Positions 31,969 to 40,209 of a stretch of DNA of 64,000 nucleotides are shown piece by piece. Each line of letters opens with the position of its first letter. Within the stretch, counting starts at the first letter, position 1. The translations under genes and the position numbers were made by a program. The stretch is from Coriobacteriaceae bacterium (GTDB taxonomy: Bacteria; Actinomycetota; Coriobacteriia; Coriobacteriales; Coriobacteriaceae). A model generated the notes under the pieces. That model ran no database searches and was not told the DNA's origin. It saw only the letters and a list, made by a program, of their open reading frames with translations. The stretch covers positions 82,245 through 146,244 of the forward strand of contig CABJEP010000006.1 of assembly GCA_902364645.1 (NCBI GenBank). Reading direction: 5' to 3'.

Positions 31969-32715
31969 CTAGAACAGGAAGCCGATGGCGATGAGGGCGA
32001 TGCTGACGATGAGCACGGCGATGTCCAGGACCTTGATGGGGTAGCGCTTGTACGAGCTGGCGCGTGTACGCAGATAGAAGCCGCGCTGTTCTGCCGCCAA
32101 GGCTGTGGCATCGGTCTTGCCCACGCTCGAGATGAGCAGTGGCACGCACAGTGGCAGCATGAGCTTAAGCTTCTTGATGGGGTTCTTGGTGTCGTACTCG
32201 ACGCCGCGTGCGGTCTGCGCTTCCATGATGGCGTTCATCTCCTGACCAAACACCGGCACAAAGCGTAGCGCCGTGGTAAAGGTGAAGGCATAGCGATACG
32301 GCACGTGCAGCACCTCGACGCAGGCGTTGGCGAGGTCGTTGAGCTTGGTCACCATAAGCATGAGGATGAGCGGTAACGCCACGCCCAACAGGCGTAGGCA
32401 GGCCTTCGATCCGGTAATGAGGCCCGTGTCGGTGATAAAGCCCCACACTATGTTGCCGTCGCGCATAAAGGCCAGCTGGAGCACCAGCATGATAAGCGCG
32501 AGCGGAATCAGCAGCTTGAGTAGCGAGAGCAGACGGTCGACGACACCGGCATAGGCGCCCAGTGCGAGGGTGAGTGCCAAAAAGCCCAACAGCGCCACGT
32601 AGGTGTCGGACAGGAAGATGCCGATGATGATGGCGGCGGCAAGGCCCAGTTTGACGACCGGGTTCAAGCGGTGCAGCAGTGTGTCGCCCGGCATATAGTC
32701 GATGACGTTAACCAC
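31969..32715 (-). CDS. ecfT: ECF transporter transmembrane component EcfT
   Basis: A 248-residue membrane protein of the CbiQ/EcfT family, the scaffold that joins the ATPases to the substrate-binding S component. It opens IDYMPGDTLLHRLNPVVKLG, typical of EcfT, has four to five helices, and carries the coupling-helix Ala-Arg-x motifs as AQTARGVEYD and AAEQRGFYLRTRA. Its start overlaps the end of the ATPase gene by eight bases. It is the last gene of the operon with the TrpP-like S component. Confidence 0.9.
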   Translation of the reverse strand: MVNVIDYMPGDTLLHRLNPVVKLGLAAAIIIGIFLSDTYVALLGFLALTLALGAYAGVVDRLLSLLKLLIPLALIMLVLQLAFMRDGNIVWGFITDTGLITGSKACLRLLGVALPLILMLMVTKLNDLANACVEVLHVPYRYAFTFTTALRFVPVFGQEMNAIMEAQTARGVEYDTKNPIKKLKLMLPLCVPLLISSVGKTDATALAAEQRGFYLRTRASSYKRYPIKVLDIAVLIVSIALIAIGFLF

Positions 32716-34459
32716 GGTGGACCATCTCCTCGGTAATGCGAACGATATCGGTGACCTCGCTCACCTGTGCAAAGACGGGAGAGACGGAGGATGCCAGACG
32801 GCGCGAGAGTTCAATAACCTGGGGAGGCTCCACGTAGGCACGCCGCATGAGATCGATGTTCGAGAATAGCTCGTGCGTGCGGCCGCGGTCGAGGATGTGA
32901 CCGTCGGCCATTACTACGATACGCTCGGCAAAGTCGGAAACAACTTCCATATCGTGGCAGACCATAATCACGGCGCAACCGCGCTCGGCCATGGTGCGCA
33001 CTGTTTCCATGACGGTCATGCACTCGCGGTAATCAAGGCCGCTCGTGGGCTCGTCGAGCACGACGATCTTGGGCTCAACCACTACGACGGAGGCAAGCGC
33101 CACCATTTGTCGCTGGCCGCGCGAAAGCGAGAAAGGTGCCTCATCGGCAGGCAGGCCAAAGCGGTCGATAACAAGTTGAGCACGACGCAGAGCCTCGGCA
33201 CGGTCGATGCCGGCAAGCTCCAGGCCAAAAGCGACCTCGTCGAGTACGGTATCCTTACAGATCTGGCGGTCGGGGTTTTGGAAGAGCGTTGCGACCTCGC
33301 GGGCAATGCGGCTCGTGGGGACCGCGGCGGTATCCAGCCCCGTAACGCGCGCGCTGCCCGAGGCGGGCTTAAGCAGGCCTGTGAGCAGCTTGGTGAGCGT
33401 GGTCTTGCCGGCACCGTTCTGGCCGACGATGCCCACGAGCTCGCCGGGATAGAGGGTCAGGTTGAGGTCGTGGACGGCGGCGCCGCCATTGGGATAGGCA
33501 AACTCAACATGGTCGAAGGTGAGCACGGGCTCGGCGTCCTTGGCGTGCGGGCGCAACGACGGTGCGTGCGGTGAGCCGGCGGGTGCCTGAATGTCGCTGC
33601 TTGCGTGTGCGGGGTCGACGATGCCCGAAATCAGGCGCTCGGCCTCATCGACATCCAAGCAAGGGGTACCGCTTACCAGGCCATCGGCCTCGAGGCTATT
33701 GAAGATACGCGTGACGCGAGGGCAGTCGACGCCGATGGCACGGAGCTCGTCGGTATGCGCGAAGACCTCGTGTGGCTCGCCCTGCAGCGCGATTTCGCCA
33801 TGGTTGAGCACGAGCACGCGGTTGCAGTACTCCGAGAGTAGGGCGACCTTTTGCTCAACGACGACGATGGTGATTCCAAGCGCGCGGTTTGCCTCACGCA
33901 GCGTCTCGAAGACCAACGTGGAGCTGGCGGGGTCGAGTGCCGCGGTGGGCTCGTCGAGAACCAAGACGCGCGGACGCATGGCGAGGATGGCAGCGATGGC
34001 CACCTTTTGCTTCTGTCCGCCCGAGAGGGTGGCGATCTCGCGGTCACGCAGGTCGCTGATGCCGACGGTCTCGAGCGTTTCACTCACGCGCCGCTCGATC
34101 TGGTCGTGGGGAACGCCAAAGTTCTCGAGGCCAAAGAGCATCTCGTCCTCGACGACCGAAGCGACCATCTGCGTGTCGATATCCTGCAGCACACTGCCGA
34201 CGATTTGCGACACGTCGGTGAGCGAGGCTTCGCAGGTGTCGTGGCCCTCTACCATGACGGCCCCAAAGAACGTGCCGGTGTAGTGGTGGGGCACGGCACC
34301 CGACAGGCAGGCGGCAAGCGTGGACTTGCCGGCGCCCGAGGGCCCGATGATGCCGATGAAATCTCCCTTGTTCACGCTGAGCGAGATGTGGCTGAGCGCC
34401 CGCTCGGTCTGCGTGCCATAGGAGAACGAGACATCGTCGACGTTGATGATCGTTTCCAT
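32708..34459 (-). CDS. ECF transporter ATPase, two fused ABC domains
   Basis: A 583-residue protein with two complete ABC domains: Walker A GPSGAGKST (~38) and GQNGAGKTT (~350); signatures LSGGQKQKVAIA and LSRGQRQMVALA (the second has R for the usual G at position 3); Walker B VLVLDEPTAALD and IVVLDEPTSGLD. It corresponds to EcfA1 plus EcfA2 in one chain and energises uptake through EcfT and the S component. It ends overlapping ecfT. Between it and the S-component gene lie two hairpin structures (34478-34521, 34565-34665). Confidence 0.9.
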   Translation of the reverse strand: METIINVDDVSFSYGTQTERALSHISLSVNKGDFIGIIGPSGAGKSTLAACLSGAVPHHYTGTFFGAVMVEGHDTCEASLTDVSQIVGSVLQDIDTQMVASVVEDEMLFGLENFGVPHDQIERRVSETLETVGISDLRDREIATLSGGQKQKVAIAAILAMRPRVLVLDEPTAALDPASSTLVFETLREANRALGITIVVVEQKVALLSEYCNRVLVLNHGEIALQGEPHEVFAHTDELRAIGVDCPRVTRIFNSLEADGLVSGTPCLDVDEAERLISGIVDPAHASSDIQAPAGSPHAPSLRPHAKDAEPVLTFDHVEFAYPNGGAAVHDLNLTLYPGELVGIVGQNGAGKTTLTKLLTGLLKPASGSARVTGLDTAAVPTSRIAREVATLFQNPDRQICKDTVLDEVAFGLELAGIDRAEALRRAQLVIDRFGLPADEAPFSLSRGQRQMVALASVVVVEPKIVVLDEPTSGLDYRECMTVMETVRTMAERGCAVIMVCHDMEVVSDFAERIVVMADGHILDRGRTHELFSNIDLMRRAYVEPPQVIELSRRLASSVSPVFAQVSEVTDIVRITEEMVHRG

Positions 34460-34477
34460 GGATACCTTTCATAGTCA

Positions 34478-34521
34478 TTGGGGACGTTCTTTAATGACTA
34501 GTCGTTTAAGAACGTCCCCAA
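34478..34521. repeat. Perfect inverted repeat before the ATPase gene
   Basis: TTGGGGACGTTCTT (34478-34491) and its exact complement (34508-34521) enclose a 16-base loop that itself contains GACTAGTC. It lies 19 bases upstream of the ATPase start codon, so as RNA it would sit in the leader between the S-component and ATPase cistrons. Confidence 0.7.
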
Positions 34522-34564
34522 GAGTTAACTGTTTGGGACAGTCTTTGCCGGTGGAGCACGGAGA

Positions 34565-34665
34565 CGGCTTTACGAGGGGCCCCAGGTTGGCGCGAAAGAG
34601 GAGCGAAGCGTACTTGGGTACGCGAGCGACGAATGAACGCCAAGATGGGGTGGCTCGTAAAGCCG
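34565..34665 (+). repeat. Family A hairpin element, copy 3
   Basis: Arms 34565-34592 and 34638-34665 are complementary at most positions (CGGCTTTACGAG with CTCGTAAAGCCG at the base). The centre (34593-34637) starts GAAAGAGGAGCGAAGCGTAC and has the inner stem GCGTAC/GTACGC. It begins six bases after the S-component stop, inside the ECF operon. Confidence 0.75.
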
Positions 34666-34671
34666 AGCAGG

Positions 34672-35244
34672 TTAGTTGAGCTTCAGGGCCTTCTGAATGG
34701 GCAGGTAGAGGGCGCCGACCAGAATGGCGTTAAAGACGGCGGTCATGGCGACGACGGGCAACATAGCGGCGGCGAGCTCGCCGACCACGCCAAGCATGGC
34801 CATCTTGATAACCATGAAGATGACGCCGGAGACAAAGGTGGTCACGAAGGTAGCGACGATGGCGACGGCAGGCTTAACCTGACCGTTCTTGCCGGCGGCG
34901 TTGACGATGCCGGCCATGAGCATGGCGGCGATGCCCTCGGCGGCAAAATCGACGAACGGCGAAGTGGTGGTGATCTGGATCACGGCAGCCGAGATGAGGC
35001 CAATGACGAGCGCCTGGCCGATGTTGGGGCGAACGACCAGGATGGTGAGGCAGAAGGCTGAGATGATGAACTCGGGGCTGATCATGCCGCCCGAGATGCC
35101 CGAGATTGCCTTGCCGACGGTGAAGTTGAGGATGAAGCCGGCGGCGAGCAGGATGGCGAGCAGGACGAGGGCGCGGACATCGAGTTTGCCGCGATCGGCG
35201 GTCTGGACGGTGCGGGGCTGGGTGGCGGTGGTGTTCTGAGACAT
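34672..35244 (-). CDS. trpP: ECF S component, TrpP-like tryptophan permease
   Basis: A 190-residue membrane protein with six helices, typical of ECF substrate-binding subunits. The segment IGLISAAVIQITTTSPFVDF resembles the TTTFPGG region of Bacillus TrpP. Specificity is supported independently: the leader upstream encodes a peptide with three consecutive Trp codons followed by a terminator. ATG 35244 has GAAAGGA at eight bases; a longer reading to 35274 lacks an SD. It works with the ATPase and EcfT genes that follow. Confidence 0.75.
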   Translation of the reverse strand: MSQNTTATQPRTVQTADRGKLDVRALVLLAILLAAGFILNFTVGKAISGISGGMISPEFIISAFCLTILVVRPNIGQALVIGLISAAVIQITTTSPFVDFAAEGIAAMLMAGIVNAAGKNGQVKPAVAIVATFVTTFVSGVIFMVIKMAMLGVVGELAAAMLPVVAMTAVFNAILVGALYLPIQKALKLN

Positions 35245-35289
35245 GGTGAAAATCCTTTCGGAAGGGGATTGCAAGAGAAAAGCGGAGGC

Positions 35290-35419
35290 GCGTGATGCGA
35301 ATGCGATCGGGCTCGAGATAGAAAAAGGCCCCCGGTCGAAACCGGAGGCCTTCCAATCACCTAGAGCGCAAAAACAGGCGTGAGGGACTCACTGTCGACC
35401 GATCGTATTCGCATCACGC
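35290..35419 (-). promoter_or_regulatory. Trp attenuator region with long-range helix
   Basis: On the RNA (minus strand) bases 35419-35399 pair with 35310-35290 over 21 positions with one mismatch. The helix starts at the last base of the third Trp codon of the leader peptide and encloses both the leader stop and the terminator. A competing pairing GGCGTGA (35420-35414) / TCACGCC (35383-35377) is followed by TGTTTTT. These exclusive pairings are what ribosome-stalling attenuation requires. Confidence 0.7.
35322..35352 (-). terminator. Attenuator terminator
   Basis: AAGGCCTCCGGT pairs with ACCGGGGGCCTT (one mismatch) around TTCG, followed by a T-run. It lies between the Trp leader ORF and the S-component gene. 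Confidence 0.85.
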
Positions 35420-35457
35420 CACCACCAGTTGTTGAGAGACTTCATCGTGTTCTTCAT
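35389..35457 (-). CDS. Trp leader peptide (three tandem Trp codons)
   Basis: A 22-codon ORF reads MKNTMKSLNNWWWRDANTIG followed by RQ. AAAGGAG lies nine bases before ATG 35457, and a -10-like TATAGT is found at 35521-35516. Codons 11-13 are all TGG (35427-35419). Tandem Trp codons in a short well-initiated ORF ahead of a terminator are the hallmark of tryptophan attenuation: a ribosome stalled for charged tRNA-Trp changes RNA folding and allows readthrough into the transporter genes. Confidence 0.85.
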   Translation of the reverse strand: MKNTMKSLNNWWWRDANTIGRQ

Positions 35458-35542
35458 GTTGGTGGCTCCTTTCGTGATGCCGTGGCGCGGTCGCACCTAG
35501 TTGCTGTTGCGCTGCACTATAGCACAGCGAAGTGTGTGCGGG

Positions 35543-35565
35543 GAAATCTTTTTTAAAAAGATTTC
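35543..35565. terminator. AT-rich palindrome between C69 gene and Trp leader
   Basis: AAATCTTTTT pairs with AAAAAGATTT about a single base. It lies downstream of the C69 peptidase gene and upstream of the leader promoter and may terminate the former. Confidence 0.5.
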
Positions 35566-35643
35566 AGGCGGGTTTCCCGTCGGTCAAAAAGGCGGGTTAA
35601 GTGGGCGTGGTGACTCATGTGCCCCGCCCGCTCAGCTAAGACG

Positions 35644-37587
35644 TTACTCCTTATTGCGACGGTAGAGGAAGTAACCGCCCGCGGAGATGACGGCAACGCC
35701 AGCGATGGCGAATGCAGCCACCATGCGGCCATCAAAACGATCGCCAGTGGTGGGCAGGCCGCCCTTGGTGTTCGTCTTGTTGGTGGTTACCGTGGTCGTG
35801 GTGTCCGACTTGCCGGGCTTCTCGGGCTTGGTGGTGGGCTGCTCGGGCTTAGCGGGCTGTTCGGGCTTAGCGGGCTGCTCGGGGGTACCGGGCTGTTCGG
35901 GAGTTCCGGGCTGATCCGGGGTCACCGGGTCGGTGGCAAGAGTGTCCTTGGCATAGGTGATGGACACCTTGAGGCCGTTGGTCTCAGTGTTCAGGTCGCT
36001 CGGGGTGAAGGGCGTGCTGAAATCCTCAGCCTTCAGATAAGCGCGCATCTCCTGGAGAAGGGCCTTGCACTTGACGTAGGTGTTCTCAGTGGCAGCCTTG
36101 CCGGCCTTGTTTGCCAGGGCGGTGCGGCCCTCAGTGGTGGTCTCGGCCTGCATAGCAGCATCGACCTCAAGGTTCTGCTCGATGAGCTCGTTCTGGAGAG
36201 CGTCGAGGTAGGCGCGAACGCCGGTGCCGAGCTGCTCGCGGTGCTCGTAGCAGAGGGAACTAATGTCCATGAGGACGTAGTTGATGGAGTTCTCGGGCTC
36301 CTCGTTGTTCACGATGTCCGTCTCTTCGCAGTGATCGTAGGAGACATCCTGATTGCTGAAGTAGGGGCTGACCTCGGTGAGCAGTGCAGAGTACAGAGGA
36401 ATAGCGACGGAGTAGGCGGCGCGGGAGAGCATCTCCCACTGAATGGTCGCGATCTCGGGGTCCATGCCCTGACGGATCTGGAAGAGGTTGGTCTCGGTGC
36501 TTCTTTCGGTGCCGATGGCGTAGACACCGTCGGTGTTGGCGTTGAGGCCGGGGACATTTTCGCCGCGGTTGCCAAATGCACGGATCATCTCAAAGGTGTT
36601 CCAGTCGGACTTGCCGGGCTTGAAGAACAGGGGCTGGATCTCGCTGACCATGGCTCCGATTTGGTCGGGGCCTTTTTCCGGTTTAACCGTGACGATGTCG
36701 TAATCCGCACCCTTGGTCAACGGGGCCATGAAGTAATCGCGGCCCTGGACATAGCGAGTCCACTGATGAACGCCGGAATCGGCGACGCTTTTGCCATAGG
36801 TCTTGGCAACGTCGAACTTGCCGTCGGTGTACTCGGCGAAGCCATTTTTCTCGGGCATGGTCTGGATGCCCTCGGAGTGGAGGCAGTTCTCGTCGTCATC
36901 AAGGTTGACATCGTAATTGAGTCCGCCGATGTTGGGGTTGAGTGAGGCGACGTCATCGGCGAGCTTCATGGCGATCCACTGGTGGCCGGAAAGTGCGGCA
37001 AACAGCCAAGTCTCGTTGCTGTCGGCGATGATAATCTGATCGTTGCCGTTGGCGCCCTGCTCGTCGATGATCTTGCCGAGGAGCTCGACACCCTCACGTG
37101 CTTTGGCACTTTCGCCTAAGATAACGCTGCCGTAGCTATACTCGCCAATGCCAGTGTCGGTCAGGGGGTCTGCCTTGGCGGCTTTATCGTTCATGTTGGT
37201 GGTCAGCGTTGCGGAGCAGGACACGCCCTTCTCGTTGATGCCTGCCTCAGAGTAGGCATCATAGCGCCCGTGCCACTGCGAAGGATGATCGCGCACGTAG
37301 CTATAACGATATGTAGTCTTGGTCGACCTGTATGAGAAGTCGGACTCGTCTGAGCCGTAGGTATACCCGGGGGCATGCGACGGCTCAATGCCAAAGTGCT
37401 TGAGGTAGCGCGGGCCAAAGTCCTCGGCGCGACCATAATATGTGTTGCCGTCGGCTGTTAGGTTTTTGCCCATGTACATCTGCGTGCAGGCGAGCGCAGA
37501 TGTCGGCATGGACATGATGGTCGCAGCTCCAAAGGCGAGGCCTATGCCTAGCTTCTTGAGCGCGTTGACGGGGCGAGTTTTCCTCAT
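35644..37587 (-). CDS. Cell-wall-anchored C69-family dipeptidase
   Basis: A 647-residue secreted protein. The signal peptide covers residues 1-33 (LGIGLAFGAATIMSMPTSAL then A). Mature Cys34 (ACTQMYMGKNLTADG) is the C69 nucleophile exposed by cleavage, and the DGNTYYGRAEDFG motif follows. The catalytic region extends to ~450, then a helical domain, Pro-Glu-Gln-rich repeats (~565-590, PGTPEQP and PAKPEQP units), the sortase signal LPTTG at 611-615, a transmembrane helix and the tail RRNKE. It is probably attached to the wall and cleaves dipeptides from the N-terminus of peptides. GGGAGGG precedes ATG 37587. Confidence 0.88.
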   Translation of the reverse strand: MRKTRPVNALKKLGIGLAFGAATIMSMPTSALACTQMYMGKNLTADGNTYYGRAEDFGPRYLKHFGIEPSHAPGYTYGSDESDFSYRSTKTTYRYSYVRDHPSQWHGRYDAYSEAGINEKGVSCSATLTTNMNDKAAKADPLTDTGIGEYSYGSVILGESAKAREGVELLGKIIDEQGANGNDQIIIADSNETWLFAALSGHQWIAMKLADDVASLNPNIGGLNYDVNLDDDENCLHSEGIQTMPEKNGFAEYTDGKFDVAKTYGKSVADSGVHQWTRYVQGRDYFMAPLTKGADYDIVTVKPEKGPDQIGAMVSEIQPLFFKPGKSDWNTFEMIRAFGNRGENVPGLNANTDGVYAIGTERSTETNLFQIRQGMDPEIATIQWEMLSRAAYSVAIPLYSALLTEVSPYFSNQDVSYDHCEETDIVNNEEPENSINYVLMDISSLCYEHREQLGTGVRAYLDALQNELIEQNLEVDAAMQAETTTEGRTALANKAGKAATENTYVKCKALLQEMRAYLKAEDFSTPFTPSDLNTETNGLKVSITYAKDTLATDPVTPDQPGTPEQPGTPEQPAKPEQPAKPEQPTTKPEKPGKSDTTTTVTTNKTNTKGGLPTTGDRFDGRMVAAFAIAGVAVISAGGYFLYRRNKE

Positions 37588-37606
37588 TTTCCCTCCCAGC
37601 GTGCGA

Positions 37607-37630
37607 AAGCCCTCTGTCGCCAGAGGGCTT
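37607..37630 (-). terminator. Hairpin in 5' UTR of the C69 gene
   Basis: A perfect 10-bp stem AAGCCCTCTG / CAGAGGGCTT with a 4-base loop lies 20 bases before the start codon. It may be an attenuator or the end of an upstream RNA. Apart from this and the terminator at 37825-37855 nothing else was seen in the gap 37588-37893. Confidence 0.5.
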
Positions 37631-37824
37631 CAGCCAATAAAGACACCTCATTAGCGTAACGAACTGGAAACAATATTCATCTATGAAAGAAACTTACTCG
37701 ATAAGCGTGATGAAATATGCGATGAACGGTTAATCGTACTCAGTTTGCAGCTTTACTTTAATAAAGACGCCCTGTAATTACTGTAGCCGAATAAAGTAGC
37801 TGGGAATGCCCGAAATGAAAATCC

Positions 37825-37855
37825 CCCGCTGTTTGACGAATGCATAAACAGTGGG
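37825..37855 (-). terminator. Terminator of the lipid kinase operon
   Basis: CCCACTGTTT pairs with AAACAGCGGG (minus strand, one G-U type pair), followed by GGATTTT. It lies 39 bases after the small membrane ORF. Confidence 0.7.
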
Positions 37856-37893
37856 AGAGTCGATAACTGGATGAATATCATACCAATGTGGAT

Positions 37894-37986
37894 TTACTTC
37901 TTTCGGCGGTGAATCACGTTGATGGCGTAACCGACGAGCATGGCCAAGACGATGACAATAAAGCCGATCAGGGGATTGTCGTTCAT
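37894..37986 (-). CDS. 30-residue membrane peptide
   Basis: A short ORF reads MNDNPLIGFIVIVLAMLVGY followed by AINVIHRRKK: one transmembrane helix with a basic cytoplasmic end. An excellent SD (AGGAGGA) lies five bases before ATG 37986, only nine bases after the lipid kinase stop, and a terminator follows, so it is a genuine cistron of that operon. Function unknown; it may anchor or regulate a partner membrane protein. Confidence 0.7.
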   Translation of the reverse strand: MNDNPLIGFIVIVLAMLVGYAINVIHRRKK

Positions 37987-37995
37987 AGGGTCCTC

Positions 37996-38913
37996 CTATT
38001 TTCCGAGCGGGGAGAATTCGTCGACGATGAGGTCGAGGCATTGCGGAAGCGCGCGGGCTCCAAAGACGCCCGAGTTGCTGGAGATAATCTCGCCATCGAA
38101 CTGCATGCCCAGTGACGGGGTGCAGGTGATCTTGGCTTCCTTGGTCTGGATGATCTTGAACTGTGGGCGCCCGAGTACCTTGCCGGCGGGGTCAAGCGCA
38201 GCGGTGATCACGGTAGGCAGCAGCTGCACGGTGCGCACGGGTTCGATGACCGCAATGTCGACCATGCCGTCGTTCATGCGGCAGTTGGGGAACAGGTTGA
38301 TGTCGTTTTGGATGACCGAGGTGTTGCCGGCCATGCAGCAGATGCCATCGAGCTCCTCGACAATGCCGTCATGCTCGATGGTAAAGTGCGCCACCGTGGG
38401 GTTGGGCGTGGCGAGCGCGGAGAGGAAGTAGGCGATCTCGCCGATGTCGTTTTTGGTAGGGGCGGCCTTCATCATGATCTCGGCGTCGAAGCCCGAGCCG
38501 GCGATGATGATAAAGCCGTGGCGCCTTTCGTTGCCGTTCTCGTCGAGCCAAAAGAGCTCGCCCATGTCCACTTTGACCGTGCGACCGGCACGGCAGGCCT
38601 TGGCAAGTGCCGCTGCCTCGGGGGCATTACCGATGTTGTTAAAGAACAGGCAGGCTGTGCCGGAGGGGAAGACGAGCGTGGGGACGCCGCATCCGCGCAT
38701 TTGGTCGAGTACGTTGGAGACGGTGCCGTCGCCGCCCGAAATCACCACGCGATCAAACTCGCGCACGTCTGCCACGGCGTCTTCGGGTTCCATGCCATCG
38801 CCGATAAAACGCATCACGACCTCGTCGCCGCCCTGCGCGAGGGCGTGCGTGAATGCGTAGATTTCATCTGAGCTGGGGCCCGATGCCGGGTTGTGGATGA
38901 TAAGGCAGCGCAT
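37996..38913 (-). CDS. Diacylglycerol/lipid kinase family protein
   Basis: A 305-residue DAGK-type kinase. Family motifs are clear: IIHNPASGPSSDEI at the N-terminus, the nucleotide loop VVISGGDGTVSNVLDQM (~73-89), PSGTACLFFNNIG (~100), and a C-terminal beta-sandwich (FKIIQTKEAKITC, MQFDGEIIS). It phosphorylates diacylglycerol or a related lipid at the membrane surface. A 30-residue membrane peptide follows in the same operon. Whether the substrate is diacylglycerol (DgkB-like) or another lipid (YegS-like) is open. Confidence 0.88.
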   Translation of the reverse strand: MRCLIIHNPASGPSSDEIYAFTHALAQGGDEVVMRFIGDGMEPEDAVADVREFDRVVISGGDGTVSNVLDQMRGCGVPTLVFPSGTACLFFNNIGNAPEAAALAKACRAGRTVKVDMGELFWLDENGNERRHGFIIIAGSGFDAEIMMKAAPTKNDIGEIAYFLSALATPNPTVAHFTIEHDGIVEELDGICCMAGNTSVIQNDINLFPNCRMNDGMVDIAVIEPVRTVQLLPTVITAALDPAGKVLGRPQFKIIQTKEAKITCTPSLGMQFDGEIISSNSGVFGARALPQCLDLIVDEFSPLGK

Positions 38914-39011
38914 ACTTACGTTCCCGTTCTGTGACTAACCGAGTATAGTTGTAAGGCAATGCCGATATCCTACCCGTGTTTTTCGGGCCTAACCTTATTC
39001 GATGGGTTGAT

Positions 39012-40145
39012 ATGTACATTTCCACACATCAGGCTCTACTCGACTTTTGCCAGCGCGCCCGTGAGTTTGACGCGATTGCCGTCGATACCGAGTTTTTGCG
39101 CGAGCGCACGTTCCATCCGCGCCTGTGTTTGGTTCAGATTGCCACCCCTGCCGAGAGCGTTGCGGTCGACCCTCTGGTGATCGACGACCTGTCGCCGCTG
39201 GCCGAGCTTATGGCCGACGAGAGCGTGATCAAAGTCTTCCACGCCTGCTCGCAGGATATGGAGGTTATGCTCCATACCGTGGGCGTGCTGCCGCGTCCGA
39301 TTTTTGACACGCAGGTGGCCGCCGCCTTTTTGGGCGAACGCCAGCAGATTTCCTACGGCGCGCTCGTGCAGACGTTTTGCGGCGTCTCGCTGCCCAAGAC
39401 CGAGTCGCTGACCGACTGGTCGCGTCGCCCGCTGACCGACAAACAGATCGAGTACGCGATCGATGACGTCAAGTACCTGATCGTCGCCTATACCGAGATG
39501 ATGAGCCGCCTGCGCGAGCTGGGCCGCGTGGACTGGGTGCTCGACGAGCTGCGCCCGCTGGCTGACGAGTCGCACTATCGCGCCGATCGCCACGAGGCGT
39601 TCCGTAAGGTCAAACGCATCAATTCGTGCAGCCGTCACCAGTTGGGCATCGCGCGCGAGCTCGCCGCCTGGCGCGAGGACCGCGCCGAGCGCCGCAACAT
39701 CCCGCGCAAGTGGGTCATGTCCGACGATACGCTGCTGGCGCTCGTTAAGCGCAATCCCGTGCGCGTTGAGGAGTTCCGTAGCATTCGCGGTACCGACCAG
39801 TTGGGGGAGCGCGACGTGGACGGCGCGCTCATGGCCATCAAGCGCGGTGCGAGCTGCCCGCACGATCGCCTGCCGCTCATGGTGCGCGGGCATCGCCAGA
39901 TCTCTCCGGAGCTGGAGAGCGTGACGGATCTCATGTACGCGCTCATCCGCCTGGTTGCCGAGCGCTCGGGGGTGGCGACCTCGGTCATTGCCTCGCGCGA
40001 TGACCTGGCCGATTACATCGAGCATCCTGAGCAAAGCCCCCTGCGCGAAGGCTGGCGTTTTGAGCTTGTGGGTTCGCGCCTGGACGATCTGCTTTCCGGC
40101 AATATGGGGCTGACGGTGAAGGACGGCAAAATTGAATTGCTATAA
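39012..40145 (+). CDS. rnd: Ribonuclease D
   Basis: A 377-residue 3'-5' exoribonuclease that trims tRNA precursors. The DEDD exonuclease motifs are AIAVDTEFLRERTFHPRLCL, KVFHACSQDMEVM, and the YAIDDVKYLIVAY segment carrying the terminal Asp-Tyr. An HRDC domain is at ~215-290 (AAWREDRAERRNIPRKWVMS DDTLLAL). ATG 39012 is chosen because the longer frame back to 38976 has no SD, although the SD here is also weak. It is followed on the same strand by a zinc protease gene. Confidence 0.9.
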   Translation: MYISTHQALLDFCQRAREFDAIAVDTEFLRERTFHPRLCLVQIATPAESVAVDPLVIDDLSPLAELMADESVIKVFHACSQDMEVMLHTVGVLPRPIFDTQVAAAFLGERQQISYGALVQTFCGVSLPKTESLTDWSRRPLTDKQIEYAIDDVKYLIVAYTEMMSRLRELGRVDWVLDELRPLADESHYRADRHEAFRKVKRINSCSRHQLGIARELAAWREDRAERRNIPRKWVMSDDTLLALVKRNPVRVEEFRSIRGTDQLGERDVDGALMAIKRGASCPHDRLPLMVRGHRQISPELESVTDLMYALIRLVAERSGVATSVIASRDDLADYIEHPEQSPLREGWRFELVGSRLDDLLSGNMGLTVKDGKIELL

Positions 40146-40209
40146 GGAAGCCTAGCCGCTTGAGTGGGTAGAATGCCTCCAACGTGTAACTCGATTCGGA
40201 GGAATTCGC

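Noticed and set aside
35617..36945. 442-codon plus-strand frame opposite the C69 peptidase
   Set aside because: Leu/Gly/Val-rich shadow of a gene with signal peptide, catalytic Cys and LPTTG on the other strand.
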